From positions 62,001 to 126,000 of the forward strand of contig JANLFK010000003.1 in assembly GCA_024655945.1 (NCBI GenBank): 64,000 nucleotides of DNA, in the 5' to 3' direction. Source of the DNA: a candidate division KSB1 bacterium (GTDB lineage Bacteria > Zhuqueibacterota > Zhuqueibacteria > JANLFK01 > Oleimicrobiaceae). The first letter of the stretch is position 1. Every line of letters starts with the position of its first letter. Under the pieces are notes generated by a model. That model searched no databases, was not told the origin of the DNA, and saw only the letters and a list, made by a program, of their open reading frames with translations. Positions 36,905 to 45,677 of this stretch are shown piece after piece. The translations under genes and the position numbers were made by a program.

Positions 36905-37888
36905 TTATTCGATGCCCGTCAACGCCTTGATGTACTGCAGCCGCTCGTAGACTTCCGGTCTTTCGCTCTTCTCCTGGCATAGTAGGCCGCGTATGTCTGC
37001 AGCCGTTTTGTGACCGCGCTCATCCAGCCATTTGGTCACCTGTTCGTCAATGCGCCGGATCTGAGCCAGCCCGTTCTTGTACAGGGTTGAACAGAGTTGC
37101 ACGGCGGTTGCCCCTGCTAAGATCGCCTTCACAGCCCCTTTCCCATCGTGTACCCCGGTGGCCGCAGCAAGATCGGCGTTCACTCTGCCGGCCAAGACCG
37201 CGATCCAGCGCAAGGGGAGGTGGAGCTCATCAGGCGAACTGAGGCGGTTGCCCGCCACCACCGTCAGCTTTTCCGCGTCAATGTCCATCTGGTAGAAGCG
37301 GTTGAAGAGCACCAGCGCTGCCGCCCCTCGTCTGGCCAATTCCTGTGCCACATGGGGAATCGAGGTGAAGTAGGGGCCGATCTTGACCGCCAGCGGCAGG
37401 CTGACGTGCTCGCGCACCTGTTCGACAATGGCGTAGACGTGCCGCTCGATATCGGCCGCTGTGCGCCGCACATCTGACGGCATCAGGGCAATGTTCAGCT
37501 CCAAGCCGTCGGCGCCCGCTAAGGCAATCTGCCGCGCCCACTCGCGCCACCAGCGTCCGTCCACGCAGTTCAGGCTGGCGATGATGGGGATGGTCACCTT
37601 CTTCTTCGCCTGCTCGATGAGCGCCACGTACTCCCGAGGGCCCATGGCCATGCCCATCGCGCGCACATACTCGAAGGCTTCGGCGTGACCGGTCAGCCAT
37701 GTCTGCACTTCCAATTCGCTCGTGTCCACATCGATCTGTTCCTCGAACAGGGACTTGAGCACCACGGCCCCTGCCCCGGCATCGGCGCACTTCTGGATGC
37801 CATCCAAGGTAGCGGTGAGCCGGCAACTGGCCACGATGAAAGGGTTTGCCAATTCCATCCCCATGTACTTTGTCGACAGATCGGCCAT
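36905..37888 (-). CDS. dihydroorotate dehydrogenase-like FMN protein
   Basis: A 327-aa TIM-barrel flavoprotein of the dihydroorotate-dehydrogenase superfamily. MGMELANPFIVASC at the N-terminus, IASLNCVDG, ELNIALMPSD and the phosphate-binding end ILAGATAVQLCSTLY are visible. In this subgroup the sequence diverges from true PyrD, so pyrimidine synthesis is not certain; amidase- or reductase-type partners are known for relatives. It lies between cydB and the winged-helix gene, in one direction. Confidence 0.8.
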   Translation of the reverse strand: MADLSTKYMGMELANPFIVASCRLTATLDGIQKCADAGAGAVVLKSLFEEQIDVDTSELEVQTWLTGHAEAFEYVRAMGMAMGPREYVALIEQAKKKVTIPIIASLNCVDGRWWREWARQIALAGADGLELNIALMPSDVRRTAADIERHVYAIVEQVREHVSLPLAVKIGPYFTSIPHVAQELARRGAAALVLFNRFYQMDIDAEKLTVVAGNRLSSPDELHLPLRWIAVLAGRVNADLAAATGVHDGKGAVKAILAGATAVQLCSTLYKNGLAQIRRIDEQVTKWLDERGHKTAADIRGLLCQEKSERPEVYERLQYIKALTGIE

Positions 37889-37944
37889 TGACTACCTCCT
37901 GAAGAATTCGGTCCAGACGACGCCGCTCGCGCAGGAGTGAGAGC

Positions 37945-38958
37945 TCAATAGGGCCCTTCTTCTGCCGAGACCTTCCCTCGAAACGCGCGATAGACGTAGA
38001 CGGTGTAGCCAACCACGATGGGCATTCCCAGCAAGGCGATAACCGTCATCACCTTGAGCGTCAGCAGGCCTGAGGATGAGTTGTAGATGGTAAGGCTGAG
38101 TTCCGCCGCTCCCGTAGCCCGCACCAGGTTGGGGAAGTGAATCGCCCCTACAATTGCCCAGAGCCCAAGAAATGCCGTTGACGAGAGCCAGAAAGCAGCG
38201 TGGTGGCGACCCCTGCGCAGTGCAGGGCCCAGCAAAGCCAGTGCCACCAGCACCGCTGCCGCAGCAACCCAGGCCAAGGGCCTCGCTGCTGCACCGGGGA
38301 TGGCGCGCAGGGTCATCCCTCCGCAAAGGACAAACAGCGCCACAAAGGCGATTCGCGCCAGCCGCACGGCCTTGACCGCCCTTCTGTGCAGTGCGCCCTC
38401 GGTCTTGAGCGCGGCGTAAGTGCCACCCTGCATCACGAAGGCAGCCAGACCAAGCAGACCTATCACCATCGGCAGAGGGCGCAGCAAGGTGAGGAAGCCG
38501 CCTGTGTACTCCCCCGAGCCATTCAGCGGCACGCCAGCCACCACGTTTCCCAACGCCACGCCGAACAGCACGGCGGGAAGCACGCTGCCAGCTACGAAGG
38601 CCCCTTCCCAGAACCTGGCGCGCCGTGCGTCATGGGCGCGAAACTCCGGTGCCACGGCGCGCAGAATCAGCGCCCACAGCACGAGCATCAGCGCCAGGTA
38701 AAAGCCGCTAAACACTGTGGCGTAGACCTGCGGGAACGCGGCAAAAAGCGCCCCGCCGCCGGTGAGCAGCCACACCTCGTTGCCGTCCCACACCGGAGCG
38801 ATGCTGCGCAGCAGGGTGCGCTTTTCCTCTTCCGTTCTCGCTATGAACGGAAAGAGCACCCCGATCCCCAGGTCGAAGCCATCAAGAATTGAGTAGCCGG
38901 CAAACAGCAGACCGATCAGCCCATACCAGGCCACGCGCAGCACATCAATGGGCGCCAT
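37945..38958 (-). CDS. cydB: cytochrome bd ubiquinol/menaquinol oxidase subunit II
   Basis: A 337-aa integral membrane protein with about eight helices. It starts MAPIDVLRVAWYGLIG, and the family signature GYSILDGFDLGIGVLFP (about 21-37) and APVWDGNEVWLL (about 53-64) are clear. ATG 38958 follows GAGGTGG and overlaps the cydA end by 14 nt. With CydA it reduces O2 to water at high affinity. No CydX-like small ORF is visible in the 56 bp that follow. Confidence 0.95.
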   Translation of the reverse strand: MAPIDVLRVAWYGLIGLLFAGYSILDGFDLGIGVLFPFIARTEEEKRTLLRSIAPVWDGNEVWLLTGGGALFAAFPQVYATVFSGFYLALMLVLWALILRAVAPEFRAHDARRARFWEGAFVAGSVLPAVLFGVALGNVVAGVPLNGSGEYTGGFLTLLRPLPMVIGLLGLAAFVMQGGTYAALKTEGALHRRAVKAVRLARIAFVALFVLCGGMTLRAIPGAAARPLAWVAAAAVLVALALLGPALRRGRHHAAFWLSSTAFLGLWAIVGAIHFPNLVRATGAAELSLTIYNSSSGLLTLKVMTVIALLGMPIVVGYTVYVYRAFRGKVSAEEGPY

Positions 38959-40309
38959 CAGCCACCTCGCCTCCTGACTGCGCCTCGGGTAGAGCCGGCA
39001 CCACGCCGCTGGGGCCCTTGCGAATGAGGGCAAGCAGCACGCGCAGAAACACTGCACCGAGAAGCGCATACAGCGCCGCAAACACCAGGAGCGTAAAGAC
39101 TATCTGGCCGCGCGACACCGTCACCGACGCTGCCTCCGCCGTTCTGAGCACGCGATAGACCACCCATGGCTGGCGACCCACTTCGGCGGCGATCCAGCCG
39201 AGCTGATTGGCCAGGTGCGGCAACGGTATCGCAAGCAGCAACGACCGGAGAAACCACCTTGTCTGGTGCACACGGCGGCCGGCCATCAGGACTAATGCAG
39301 CGATGGACAAGCCCACGAAAAGGAAGCCGAGGGCAATCATGATGTGATAGGAGATGAATGGGACGAACACAGGAGGGCGCTCGTCTGCGGGGAAGTCGGC
39401 CAAACCCGCGATGCGAGCATCCGCATCGCCATGCACCAGCCAGCTCAGCAAACCGGGTATGCCGACGTAGAGGAATGTCCTCTGCTCCGTCGCCAGGGGC
39501 GCCCCGAACAGGGCAAGCGGAGCCCGGGTCCTGCCTTCCCACAACGCCTCAAACGCAGCCAATTTTTCCGGCTGCGTGCGCGCCACCTGCACGGAGTGCT
39601 GGTGGCCCAGCAACACTTGCGCGAAGGACGCCACCACGAACACAGGAAGCGCCACGCGCAGCAGCAGCGCAGCCTCCCGCCTCTCTCGTCCCTTGAGCAA
39701 ATAGTAGGCGGCGACACCGGCGACGAACAAGCAGCCAGTCACCCACCCCGCAGCCACCGTATGCGCATAGCGAATCAACGTCGAGTGGTTGAGTGCGGCC
39801 GCCCAAAAATCCACCAGCACAGCCTTGCCGCCCTCGATAGCGAAACCAGCCGGCGTCTGCATCCACGAGTTGGCGATGATAATCCACAAGCCGGAAAGGT
39901 GCGCGCCAAAGAACACGAAAAACGCCGCCCACCAGTACATGCGCCGCGACACGCGGCCCCTGCCGAAGACCAGCACCCCGAGAAAAACTGACTCCAAGAA
40001 AAAGGCGAACACCCCTTCGGCAGCCAACGGCGCACCAAACACATCACCAACAAAACGCGCGTACTGAGACCAGTTGGTGCCGAAGGAGAATTCTAAGGTG
40101 ATCCCGGTAGCGGTGCCGAGCACGAAGACTAAACCAAGGATGCGCACTAAGAAGGCAGATGCCCTCCCTGCCACCTGCTCCCCACTGCGCGAATGCATAG
40201 TCTCCAGCACCAACATGGCGAGGGACAGGCCAAAAGTAAGGGGTGGAAAGAGGAAGTGGAACCCAACGGCCAAGGCAAACTGCACTCGTGCCAACAGGAC
40301 AGCAGTCAC
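38945..40309 (-). CDS. cydA: cytochrome bd oxidase subunit I
   Basis: A 454-aa quinol oxidase subunit that binds hemes b558, b595 and d. His18 in VGFHFLFPPLTFG corresponds to the d/b595-side ligand, RYAHTVAAGW holds a b558 ligand, and the quinol loop has QPEKLAAFEALWEG with the conserved Lys and Glu. GRQPWVVY follows. The loop is of the short type. The start is GTG 40309 after GGGAGG. High-affinity O2 reduction fits the surrounding oxygen-defence genes. Confidence 0.94.
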   Translation of the reverse strand: MTAVLLARVQFALAVGFHFLFPPLTFGLSLAMLVLETMHSRSGEQVAGRASAFLVRILGLVFVLGTATGITLEFSFGTNWSQYARFVGDVFGAPLAAEGVFAFFLESVFLGVLVFGRGRVSRRMYWWAAFFVFFGAHLSGLWIIIANSWMQTPAGFAIEGGKAVLVDFWAAALNHSTLIRYAHTVAAGWVTGCLFVAGVAAYYLLKGRERREAALLLRVALPVFVVASFAQVLLGHQHSVQVARTQPEKLAAFEALWEGRTRAPLALFGAPLATEQRTFLYVGIPGLLSWLVHGDADARIAGLADFPADERPPVFVPFISYHIMIALGFLFVGLSIAALVLMAGRRVHQTRWFLRSLLLAIPLPHLANQLGWIAAEVGRQPWVVYRVLRTAEAASVTVSRGQIVFTLLVFAALYALLGAVFLRVLLALIRKGPSGVVPALPEAQSGGEVADGAH

Positions 40310-40399
40310 GTGCGCGCCCTCCCATCTACTGGCGGCAGAGTGAGCACGCCAGGGCTCAACCCTGCCGCCGAGTCCGACATTGTGCCGGTACCACCGTGC

Positions 40400-40762
40400 C
40401 TATTCCACCTTCACCTGCACGGCGTTGTCCCACACGCCGTGGATGTTGCAGTACTCGAGGGCGATGAGCGTCGCGCTCTTTTCCAGCTTCATCGTGAAGG
40501 TCACCTTGGGCTCGCCAAAGGTCGGCCCTATGTCAAAGGTGGCGACGTGGACGATGTTGGGACGCCCCTCAATGGCTGCGTACACCTGAATCCACTTGAT
40601 GTGATGCTCCACCGTGTTGGGATGCGGCACCTCTTTGCCCACCGTGACGGTGACGGCAAAGGGTTCGCCGCTCTTCACCTTGGCCGGCACATCGATCACC
40701 GGCACATGCTTTTCCTTCCCCTCTTTTTCAGGTGGATTCACATAATCAGCAAAGCGTGCCAT
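40400..40762 (-). CDS. superoxide reductase (class II, neelaredoxin type)
   Basis: A 120-aa one-iron superoxide reductase that reduces superoxide to H2O2 without making O2. All ligands of the square-pyramidal iron are visible: His19 in EKHVP with the catalytic Lys18, His47, His53/54 in PHPNTVEHH, Cys105 and His108 in EYCNIHGVW. The N-terminal desulforedoxin domain is absent. Its electron donor is usually rubredoxin, encoded two genes away. The start is ATG 40762 rather than GTG 40765. Confidence 0.93.
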   Translation of the reverse strand: MARFADYVNPPEKEGKEKHVPVIDVPAKVKSGEPFAVTVTVGKEVPHPNTVEHHIKWIQVYAAIEGRPNIVHVATFDIGPTFGEPKVTFTMKLEKSATLIALEYCNIHGVWDNAVQVKVE

Positions 40763-40810
40763 CACTCACCTCATCTGCTTAGTGAATGCCCAAACCTCTT
40801 GCATTCCGCC

Positions 40811-41299
40811 TCACTGCCGGGAGGCCAGCTCGCGGTCGATCATGAACAGTCCATTCGGGTGATCGCCGACGAATTTCAGCTTGCCGACGATCTCCGCCGC
40901 GTGCGCTTCTTCCTCAACCTGCTCGGTGATAAACCACTGCAAGAACACCTGCGTGGCGTGGTCTTTCTCGGCCAGCGCCAGCTCGCAAAGGTCGGAAATC
41001 ATCTTGGTGACGGCCTTCTCGTGCTCCAAAGTCTTCTCGAACAGGGCTAACGGTGAGGCAAAGTCCGCAGGCGGCTTTTCGATGGCCTCCAGGGTCACCG
41101 TGGCGCCCTGGTCAAAGATGTAGCGGTAGAAGCGCATGGCGTGCCCCATCTCCTCGCGATACCGCTCCTCAAACCAGTGAGCGAAACCCTTTAGCCCTAT
41201 ATGCTCGCTGTAGGCTGCCATGGCCAGATACAGGTATGCAGAATACATCTCCCTGTTCACCTGTCGATTGAGAGCCTCTTGCATCTTTTTGCTGATCAT
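40811..41299 (-). CDS. ftn: ferritin
   Basis: A 162-aa non-heme ferritin. The four-helix diiron ligands are visible in NREMYSAYLYL, EERYREEMGHAMRF (Glu and His) and FITEQVEEEAHA. It stores iron as ferric oxide and consumes O2 or H2O2, limiting Fenton chemistry. ATG 41299 is chosen because AGGAGG lies 6 nt upstream; a TTG at 41305 is less likely. Confidence 0.93.
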   Translation of the reverse strand: MISKKMQEALNRQVNREMYSAYLYLAMAAYSEHIGLKGFAHWFEERYREEMGHAMRFYRYIFDQGATVTLEAIEKPPADFASPLALFEKTLEHEKAVTKMISDLCELALAEKDHATQVFLQWFITEQVEEEAHAAEIVGKLKFVGDHPNGLFMIDRELASRQ

Positions 41300-41355
41300 C
41301 CGCAACCTCCTCGTGCCGATTCGCTTGGTGCAAATGGGGCCGAGCCCCTTTGCCG

Positions 41356-41514
41356 TTATGCCTTCTCAAACATATCCTTGCCGACGCCGCACATCGGACA
41401 GACCCAGTCTTCGGGAAGATCTTCGAAGGGGGTTCCCGGCGCAATGCCACTGTCCGGGTCGCCCTTGGCCGGATCGTAGACGTATCCGCACACCTGGCAC
41501 ACGTACTTGTCCAT
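41356..41514 (-). CDS. rub: rubredoxin
   Basis: A 52-aa one-iron electron carrier: [19 protein letters not shown] opens it, with CxxC pairs at Cys6/Cys9 and Cys39/Cys42 and the standard [17 protein letters not shown] end. GAGGAG precedes the ATG. It sits between ferritin and a peroxiredoxin and is the obvious electron donor for superoxide reductase, the flavodiiron protein and the ferritin-like proteins of the block. Confidence 0.95.
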   Translation of the reverse strand: MDKYVCQVCGYVYDPAKGDPDSGIAPGTPFEDLPEDWVCPMCGVGKDMFEKA

Positions 41515-41552
41515 TGACTCCTCCTCGCTCTGGATGCGACTCCGTTGACGAC

Positions 41553-41582
41553 GAGGAGGCGACCCAGCTGAGTCGCCTCCTC
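41553..41582 (-). other. perfect 11-bp hairpin between peroxiredoxin and rubredoxin genes
   Basis: GAGGAGGCGAC (41553-41563) and GTCGCCTCCTC (41572-41582) form a stem with an 8-nt loop. No U-tract follows in the minus direction, so it looks like an RNA processing, stabilising or attenuating hairpin, not a terminator. Confidence 0.5.
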
Positions 41583-41595
41583 TGGCGAAAGTTCC

Positions 41596-42243
41596 TCAGG
41601 GCAGCGGCTTGTAGCAGAACCACCAGTCATAACATTCGTACATGCCCTTGCGCGCAGCGATCTCCTGCTCGCTGGTGGGCGGCGGAACGATGACCTTGTC
41701 GCCAATCAGCTCGTTGTTGGGCCAATCGGCAGGGGTCGCCACCTTGTGCTGATCGGTGGTCTGCAAGGCCTTGAGCAAACGCACGATCTCGTCCATGTTG
41801 CGACCATTGGAAAGTGGGTAGTAGAGCATGGCGCGGATGATCCCCTTCGGGTCGATGAAGAAGACCGCACGCACCGTCTGCGTTCCCCCACCCACCGTGT
41901 GGAGCATGCCGAGCTTCTGCGCGATGGCGCCGGTGTTGTCGGCGATGATCGGGAAGGGGATTTCGATGTTCAGCCGCTCCTTGATCCACTCCGTCCACTT
42001 GATGTGCGAGAAAATCTGGTCGATGGACAGGCCGAGGAGCTCAGCATTGAGCGCCTTGAAGGTCTCGTGGCGCTTGGCAAAGCCCACAAACTCGGTGGTG
42101 CACACCGGCGTGTAGTCGGCAGGGTGACTGAACAGAATCACCCACTTGCCGGCATAGTCCTTGGGGAAATGAATATACCCCTTGGTGGTCTGCGCCTCAA
42201 ACTCAGGCACAGGGTCTCCGATCAATGGCATGCGTCCTTCCAT
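41596..42243 (-). CDS. Prx6-type peroxiredoxin (thioredoxin peroxidase)
   Basis: A 215-aa peroxiredoxin of the long archaeal-like Prx6 group. The peroxidatic Cys48 is in [13 protein letters not shown], and two C-terminal cysteines (204 and 210 in [12 protein letters not shown]) match the resolving pair of Aeropyrum-type enzymes. It reduces H2O2 and organic peroxides. GGAGG lies 6 nt before ATG 42243. Confidence 0.93.
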   Translation of the reverse strand: MEGRMPLIGDPVPEFEAQTTKGYIHFPKDYAGKWVILFSHPADYTPVCTTEFVGFAKRHETFKALNAELLGLSIDQIFSHIKWTEWIKERLNIEIPFPIIADNTGAIAQKLGMLHTVGGGTQTVRAVFFIDPKGIIRAMLYYPLSNGRNMDEIVRLLKALQTTDQHKVATPADWPNNELIGDKVIVPPPTSEQEIAARKGMYECYDWWFCYKPLP

Positions 42244-42324
42244 AGTGTACCTCCGTTTCATAGGATCACAACTTCGACGTTTCACCCCTTAGATGCGCTT
42301 TCTGGACAATGGTTGCAGAGTCGC

Positions 42325-42762
42325 CTAACCGACCCTGCGCACTTGTACTGGCGACTGCTGGCGCGTCTCCAGAAAGCGATTGACGCGCCAGGCCACGACA
42401 AAGGCCAGGGCAAAGCCCAACATCGTAGCGAATACTGCAGGCCTCTCGGCGCGGTAGAGCCGCCAGGCAACCAGATAGCCCGCCATGCCCAGCAGGACAG
42501 GAAGCAAGAAAACCAATCCCACGCTCAGCAAGCTCACCCTTGGCCGCACAGTGAGCTCCACCGTATCGCCCACCTTCGCCCCGATCTGGTTGGGGAGGGT
42601 GACCTGACGCGACTGCTGGCTGGTAGGAGTGCAGGCAAAGCGCGCCCCGCACGCAGAGCACGCCGCACGCTCGTCCAGACGCACGACCATGCGTCCGCCT
42701 TTGACCTCCACCACGGTGCCGACCTCTGGCCCCCCTGTTCTTGCCTGCTGCCCTGCGCTCAT
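42325..42762 (-). CDS. RseC/MucC-family membrane protein
   Basis: A 145-aa protein of the SoxR-reducing/RseC family. The N-terminal cytoplasmic part carries the family cysteines (CSACGARFAC, about residues 36-45) and is followed by two transmembrane helices (about 80-120). RseC supports electron transfer by the Rnf/Rsx complex to redox regulators in proteobacteria. No rnf genes are in the window. The ATG at 42762 lies 1 nt after the rpe stop. Confidence 0.82.
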   Translation of the reverse strand: MSAGQQARTGGPEVGTVVEVKGGRMVVRLDERAACSACGARFACTPTSQQSRQVTLPNQIGAKVGDTVELTVRPRVSLLSVGLVFLLPVLLGMAGYLVAWRLYRAERPAVFATMLGFALAFVVAWRVNRFLETRQQSPVQVRRVG

Positions 42763-42763
42763 C

Positions 42764-43435
42764 CTACACGCTCCGCACGGGGATGCAGCTCCTCCGCAGT
42801 CGTGCCACGTTGTCCGCCACCGACGCGCGATGGTTGTACACGCTGGAGCCGGCAACCAGGATAGTGGCCCCCGCTTGTACGACCCGCGGCGCTGTGGTGC
42901 AGTCGATGCCCCCGTCCACGGCAATGGCCACATTTAGGCCACGGCGCTCCAGTTCACCGCGCAAGCGGCGGATCTTCTGGAGCTGGCTTGCCAAGAACTC
43001 CTGTCCCCCCCAGCCTGGGTTCACGGTCATCACCTGCACGACGTCCAGGCAATCGAGCACCTCTTCGATGGCAGCCAGCGGTGTGCCTGGGTTGAGCGCC
43101 ACGCCGGCCTGCACATGCAGCTCACGAATCAGGGCCAGGGTACGGTGCAGGTGCGGACAGGTCTCCTGGTGGACAATGATGCAATTGGCACCTGCCTCCG
43201 CAAAGGCAGCCAGATGCCGCTCCGGCTCTACAATCATGCCGTGTACCGTCAGGGGGCAGCGCACCAGGGGACGAATCGCTTTCACCACATTGGGACCAAA
43301 GGTGATGTTGGGCACGAAACAGCCGTCCATAATATCGATCTGAATGGCGTCTGCACCCCCCTCCTCTGCCTCCCGCACCTGTTCGCCCAGTCGAGTGAGG
43401 TCTGCAGATAGGATGGACGCCTCAATCTTTACCAT
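42764..43435 (-). CDS. rpe: ribulose-phosphate 3-epimerase
   Basis: Interconverts ribulose-5-phosphate and xylulose-5-phosphate; 223 aa TIM barrel. Motifs: ASILSADLTRLG, IDIMDGCFVPNITFG, MTVNPGWGGQEF and VDGGI followed by AGATILVAGSSVY, giving metal and phosphate sites. It overlaps rpiA by 7 nt, so both non-oxidative pentose phosphate isomerases are made together. Confidence 0.95.
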   Translation of the reverse strand: MVKIEASILSADLTRLGEQVREAEEGGADAIQIDIMDGCFVPNITFGPNVVKAIRPLVRCPLTVHGMIVEPERHLAAFAEAGANCIIVHQETCPHLHRTLALIRELHVQAGVALNPGTPLAAIEEVLDCLDVVQVMTVNPGWGGQEFLASQLQKIRRLRGELERRGLNVAIAVDGGIDCTTAPRVVQAGATILVAGSSVYNHRASVADNVARLRRSCIPVRSV

Positions 43436-44139
43436 GCCCTCCCTCCATCAACTCTCCCCGTGTAGTGCCTGATGCCAGTGTGCGTGGCCACCACCACGTC
43501 GGTGACCAGATTCAGGAACAGGCCGTGGCCGACAATGCCGGCGCGCGCATCCAAGGCCGCAGCCACCGAATGCGGCTCTCGAATTCCTCCTGCGAAAATG
43601 CAGTCCAGGATCAGGTTGCCCTGGTCGGTGACGGAGGGCACACCATCGGCAGCGAGGCGGAGCGTCGCTTGCGCTCCCAACTCCTGCAAGAATGGCAGGT
43701 GGGTTTTCCAGCCAAAGGGGATGACCTCCACGGGCAGGGGCCCTCGCCCCAACACCGGCGTGAGCTTTGACTCGTCCACCACGATTACTTCCCGTTTACT
43801 GGCCTGTGCCACGACCTTTTCCCTGAGCAGCGCCCCCCCTCCTCCTTTGATGACATCAAGAGAGGGCGACACCTCATCGGCGCCGTCGATGGTGAGGTCA
43901 ACCTCCAGACGCTCCTCCAGCGCAGTAAGCGGAATGCCCAATCGGGTGGCTTCCTCCTCGACCGCGCGAGAGCAGGGCACGCCCACAATGCCATGGAGCT
44001 CCCCCGTCTTCACCTTCGTGGCCAAGAGGCGCACCGCGTATATTGCGGTGCTGCCATGGCCGAGCCCCACCACCATGCCGGGCTCGACAAAGCGCACCGC
44101 AAATTCCCCTGCCTGGCGCTTCAGTTCCTCAGATCCCAT
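43429..44139 (-). CDS. rpiA: ribose-5-phosphate isomerase A
   Basis: A 236-aa isomerase converting ribose-5-phosphate to ribulose-5-phosphate. Seen are GLGHGSTA (about 27-34, phosphate loop), DLTIDGADEV (catalytic Asp region), KGGGGALLREK and ESKLTPVLG. ATG 44139 gives the usual length; longer starts at 44175 or 44220 would add an unconserved extension. Position inside the oxidative-defence block, next to rpe, suggests a link to NADPH or sugar-phosphate supply under stress. Confidence 0.92.
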   Translation of the reverse strand: MGSEELKRQAGEFAVRFVEPGMVVGLGHGSTAIYAVRLLATKVKTGELHGIVGVPCSRAVEEEATRLGIPLTALEERLEVDLTIDGADEVSPSLDVIKGGGGALLREKVVAQASKREVIVVDESKLTPVLGRGPLPVEVIPFGWKTHLPFLQELGAQATLRLAADGVPSVTDQGNLILDCIFAGGIREPHSVAAALDARAGIVGHGLFLNLVTDVVVATHTGIRHYTGRVDGGRAW

Positions 44140-44212
44140 CCCTGCTTTCGTCTCTGGACGCACAGCCTTTCCCATCCAGCTGGTCTCCGCGCACCAGGAT
44201 CCGTCGCGGAGC

Positions 44213-44929
44213 CTACTCACCCGGCTTGGCTTCCTGCCCCTCGTAGAAGCGCCTTCGCTCCAAAGGGACGTTGGCCTCGTCCGAGTAGCCCCGCTTTTCC
44301 CAGTAGCCCTTGGTGGGCTGGCGCAGGAGAATCACCTGATCGACCCACTTGGCCCACTTGTAACCGTACTTTCCAAAAGCCACCAACCGCAGGGGAAAGC
44401 CGATATCCGGGCGCAAGCGCTTGCCGTTGAGCTCAAAGGCGAGGAGCACATTCTGCTTTTCCACATAGTCCAAAGGGAGGCAGGTCGTGTAGCCGTCCAT
44501 GCAGTGAAACGCCACGTATTTTGCCCCAGCTCGTGGCCGGGCGCTGCGCAGGAGGTCTTTCACAAGAATCCCTTTCCAGTTGCCCCAGACCTCCCACCCT
44601 TCCACGCAGTAGAGCAAGATGGTGTCAGAGTAGACCGCCGGCAGCTGGAGGATCTGCTCCCAATCCAACGAAAGCGAAGAATCAACTCCGCCAGTGACCG
44701 TGAGGCGATAGGCAGAGAGGTCCACCTTCGGCACGCCCAGGGCGCTGCGCACCGGGCCCTTATCGGCAGGGCGCAGGCGGCTGCCACGAGGGGCGGCCAT
44801 GGTGGTGACGTCCCGCTTCCCTCCGCCGCTCTGGGCAATGGCACCGGCCAACAGACCAGCGAGTAGAATGGACAGCGTCAAGCACGCCGTTCGGCGGACG
44901 CTCAACACGCTTTCTCCCACCGTCGGCAT
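44213..44929 (-). CDS. exported sulfite-oxidase-fold molybdopterin oxidoreductase
   Basis: A 238-aa protein with a cleavable-type hydrophobic N-terminus (about 10-35) and the molybdopterin domain of the sulfite oxidase/MsrP fold. The Mo-coordinating Cys is in LLYCVEGWEVWGNWKGI, followed by FHCMDGYTTCLPL and FGKYGYKWAKWV. The C-terminal dimerisation domain of sulfite oxidase is missing. Small members reduce methionine sulfoxide or other S-/N-oxides in the envelope. It begins 11 nt after the SOD gene, so repair of oxidised envelope proteins is a reasonable inference. Confidence 0.82.
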   Translation of the reverse strand: MPTVGESVLSVRRTACLTLSILLAGLLAGAIAQSGGGKRDVTTMAAPRGSRLRPADKGPVRSALGVPKVDLSAYRLTVTGGVDSSLSLDWEQILQLPAVYSDTILLYCVEGWEVWGNWKGILVKDLLRSARPRAGAKYVAFHCMDGYTTCLPLDYVEKQNVLLAFELNGKRLRPDIGFPLRLVAFGKYGYKWAKWVDQVILLRQPTKGYWEKRGYSDEANVPLERRRFYEGQEAKPGE

Positions 44930-44939
44930 AAGAGGACCA

Positions 44940-45653
44940 TCACCGGAGCGCCTGCGCATACCGTTCCGCCACATCCTGCCAATTGATTATCTCGAAAATC
45001 TTGTCAACATATTCGCCGCGGCGGTTCTGGTACTTCAGGTAATAGGCGTGCTCCCAGACATCGATGACCAACAGCGGGACTGCACCCCATTGCGTGAGAT
45101 CCTGATGTTTCTCCGCCTGCAACACCTCGAGGTTGCCGAACGCGGGGACGTAGGCAAGCACTCCCCACCCGCTCCCCTCCACTGCCTTGGTGGCCGCGCT
45201 CAGCTGGGCCTTGCATGCGTCGAAACTGCCGAACCGAGAGATCATGGCCGACAGCAGCTTCCCCTTGGGCGCGCCGCCGCCCTGGGGCGAGAGATTGTGC
45301 CAGAAAATGGTGTGCAGGATGTGGCCGGACCCATGGAAAGCGATCTCGCGTTCCAGGTGCTTGATGTACTGGAAATTGCCGCTTTCCCTTGCCTGCACGA
45401 GCAGCCGCTCGGCCTCGTTGAGCCCTTTCACGTAGGCCGCGTGGTGGGCGTCATGGTGCAGCCTCATGGTTTGCTCGTCGATGATGGGCTCAAGCGCATT
45501 GTACGCGTAGGGGAGCGGCGGTAGCTGGTGGGTGCCAGGGGCAACCGCGCGTTTAGCCGGCGCTGCCTTCGCCCTGCTGCCACCCAGCATGGTGGCGGCG
45601 AGCACCCCACTTCCGGCAGCGGCGTGGAAAAACTCCCGTCTGGTCACAGCCAT
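44940..45653 (-). CDS. sodA: Tat-exported Fe/Mn superoxide dismutase
   Basis: A 237-aa Fe/Mn-type SOD preceded by a twin-arginine signal (TRREFF near residues 4-9, hydrophobic stretch to about 30). Metal ligands: His in MRLHHDAHH, His in HGSGHILHTIFW, and Asp/His in DVWEHAYY. Metal choice cannot be decided. Most bacterial Fe/Mn SODs are cytoplasmic; a Tat signal implies folding with metal before export. It works outside while superoxide reductase protects the cytoplasm. Confidence 0.92.
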   Translation of the reverse strand: MAVTRREFFHAAAGSGVLAATMLGGSRAKAAPAKRAVAPGTHQLPPLPYAYNALEPIIDEQTMRLHHDAHHAAYVKGLNEAERLLVQARESGNFQYIKHLEREIAFHGSGHILHTIFWHNLSPQGGGAPKGKLLSAMISRFGSFDACKAQLSAATKAVEGSGWGVLAYVPAFGNLEVLQAEKHQDLTQWGAVPLLVIDVWEHAYYLKYQNRRGEYVDKIFEIINWQDVAERYAQALR

Positions 45654-45677
45654 TTTTCCCTCCTCATCCTGCCCTGC

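Noticed and set aside
37889-37944. CydX-like small subunit after cydB
   Set aside because: Only 56 bp are available and no start, ribosome site and hydrophobic codons coincide.
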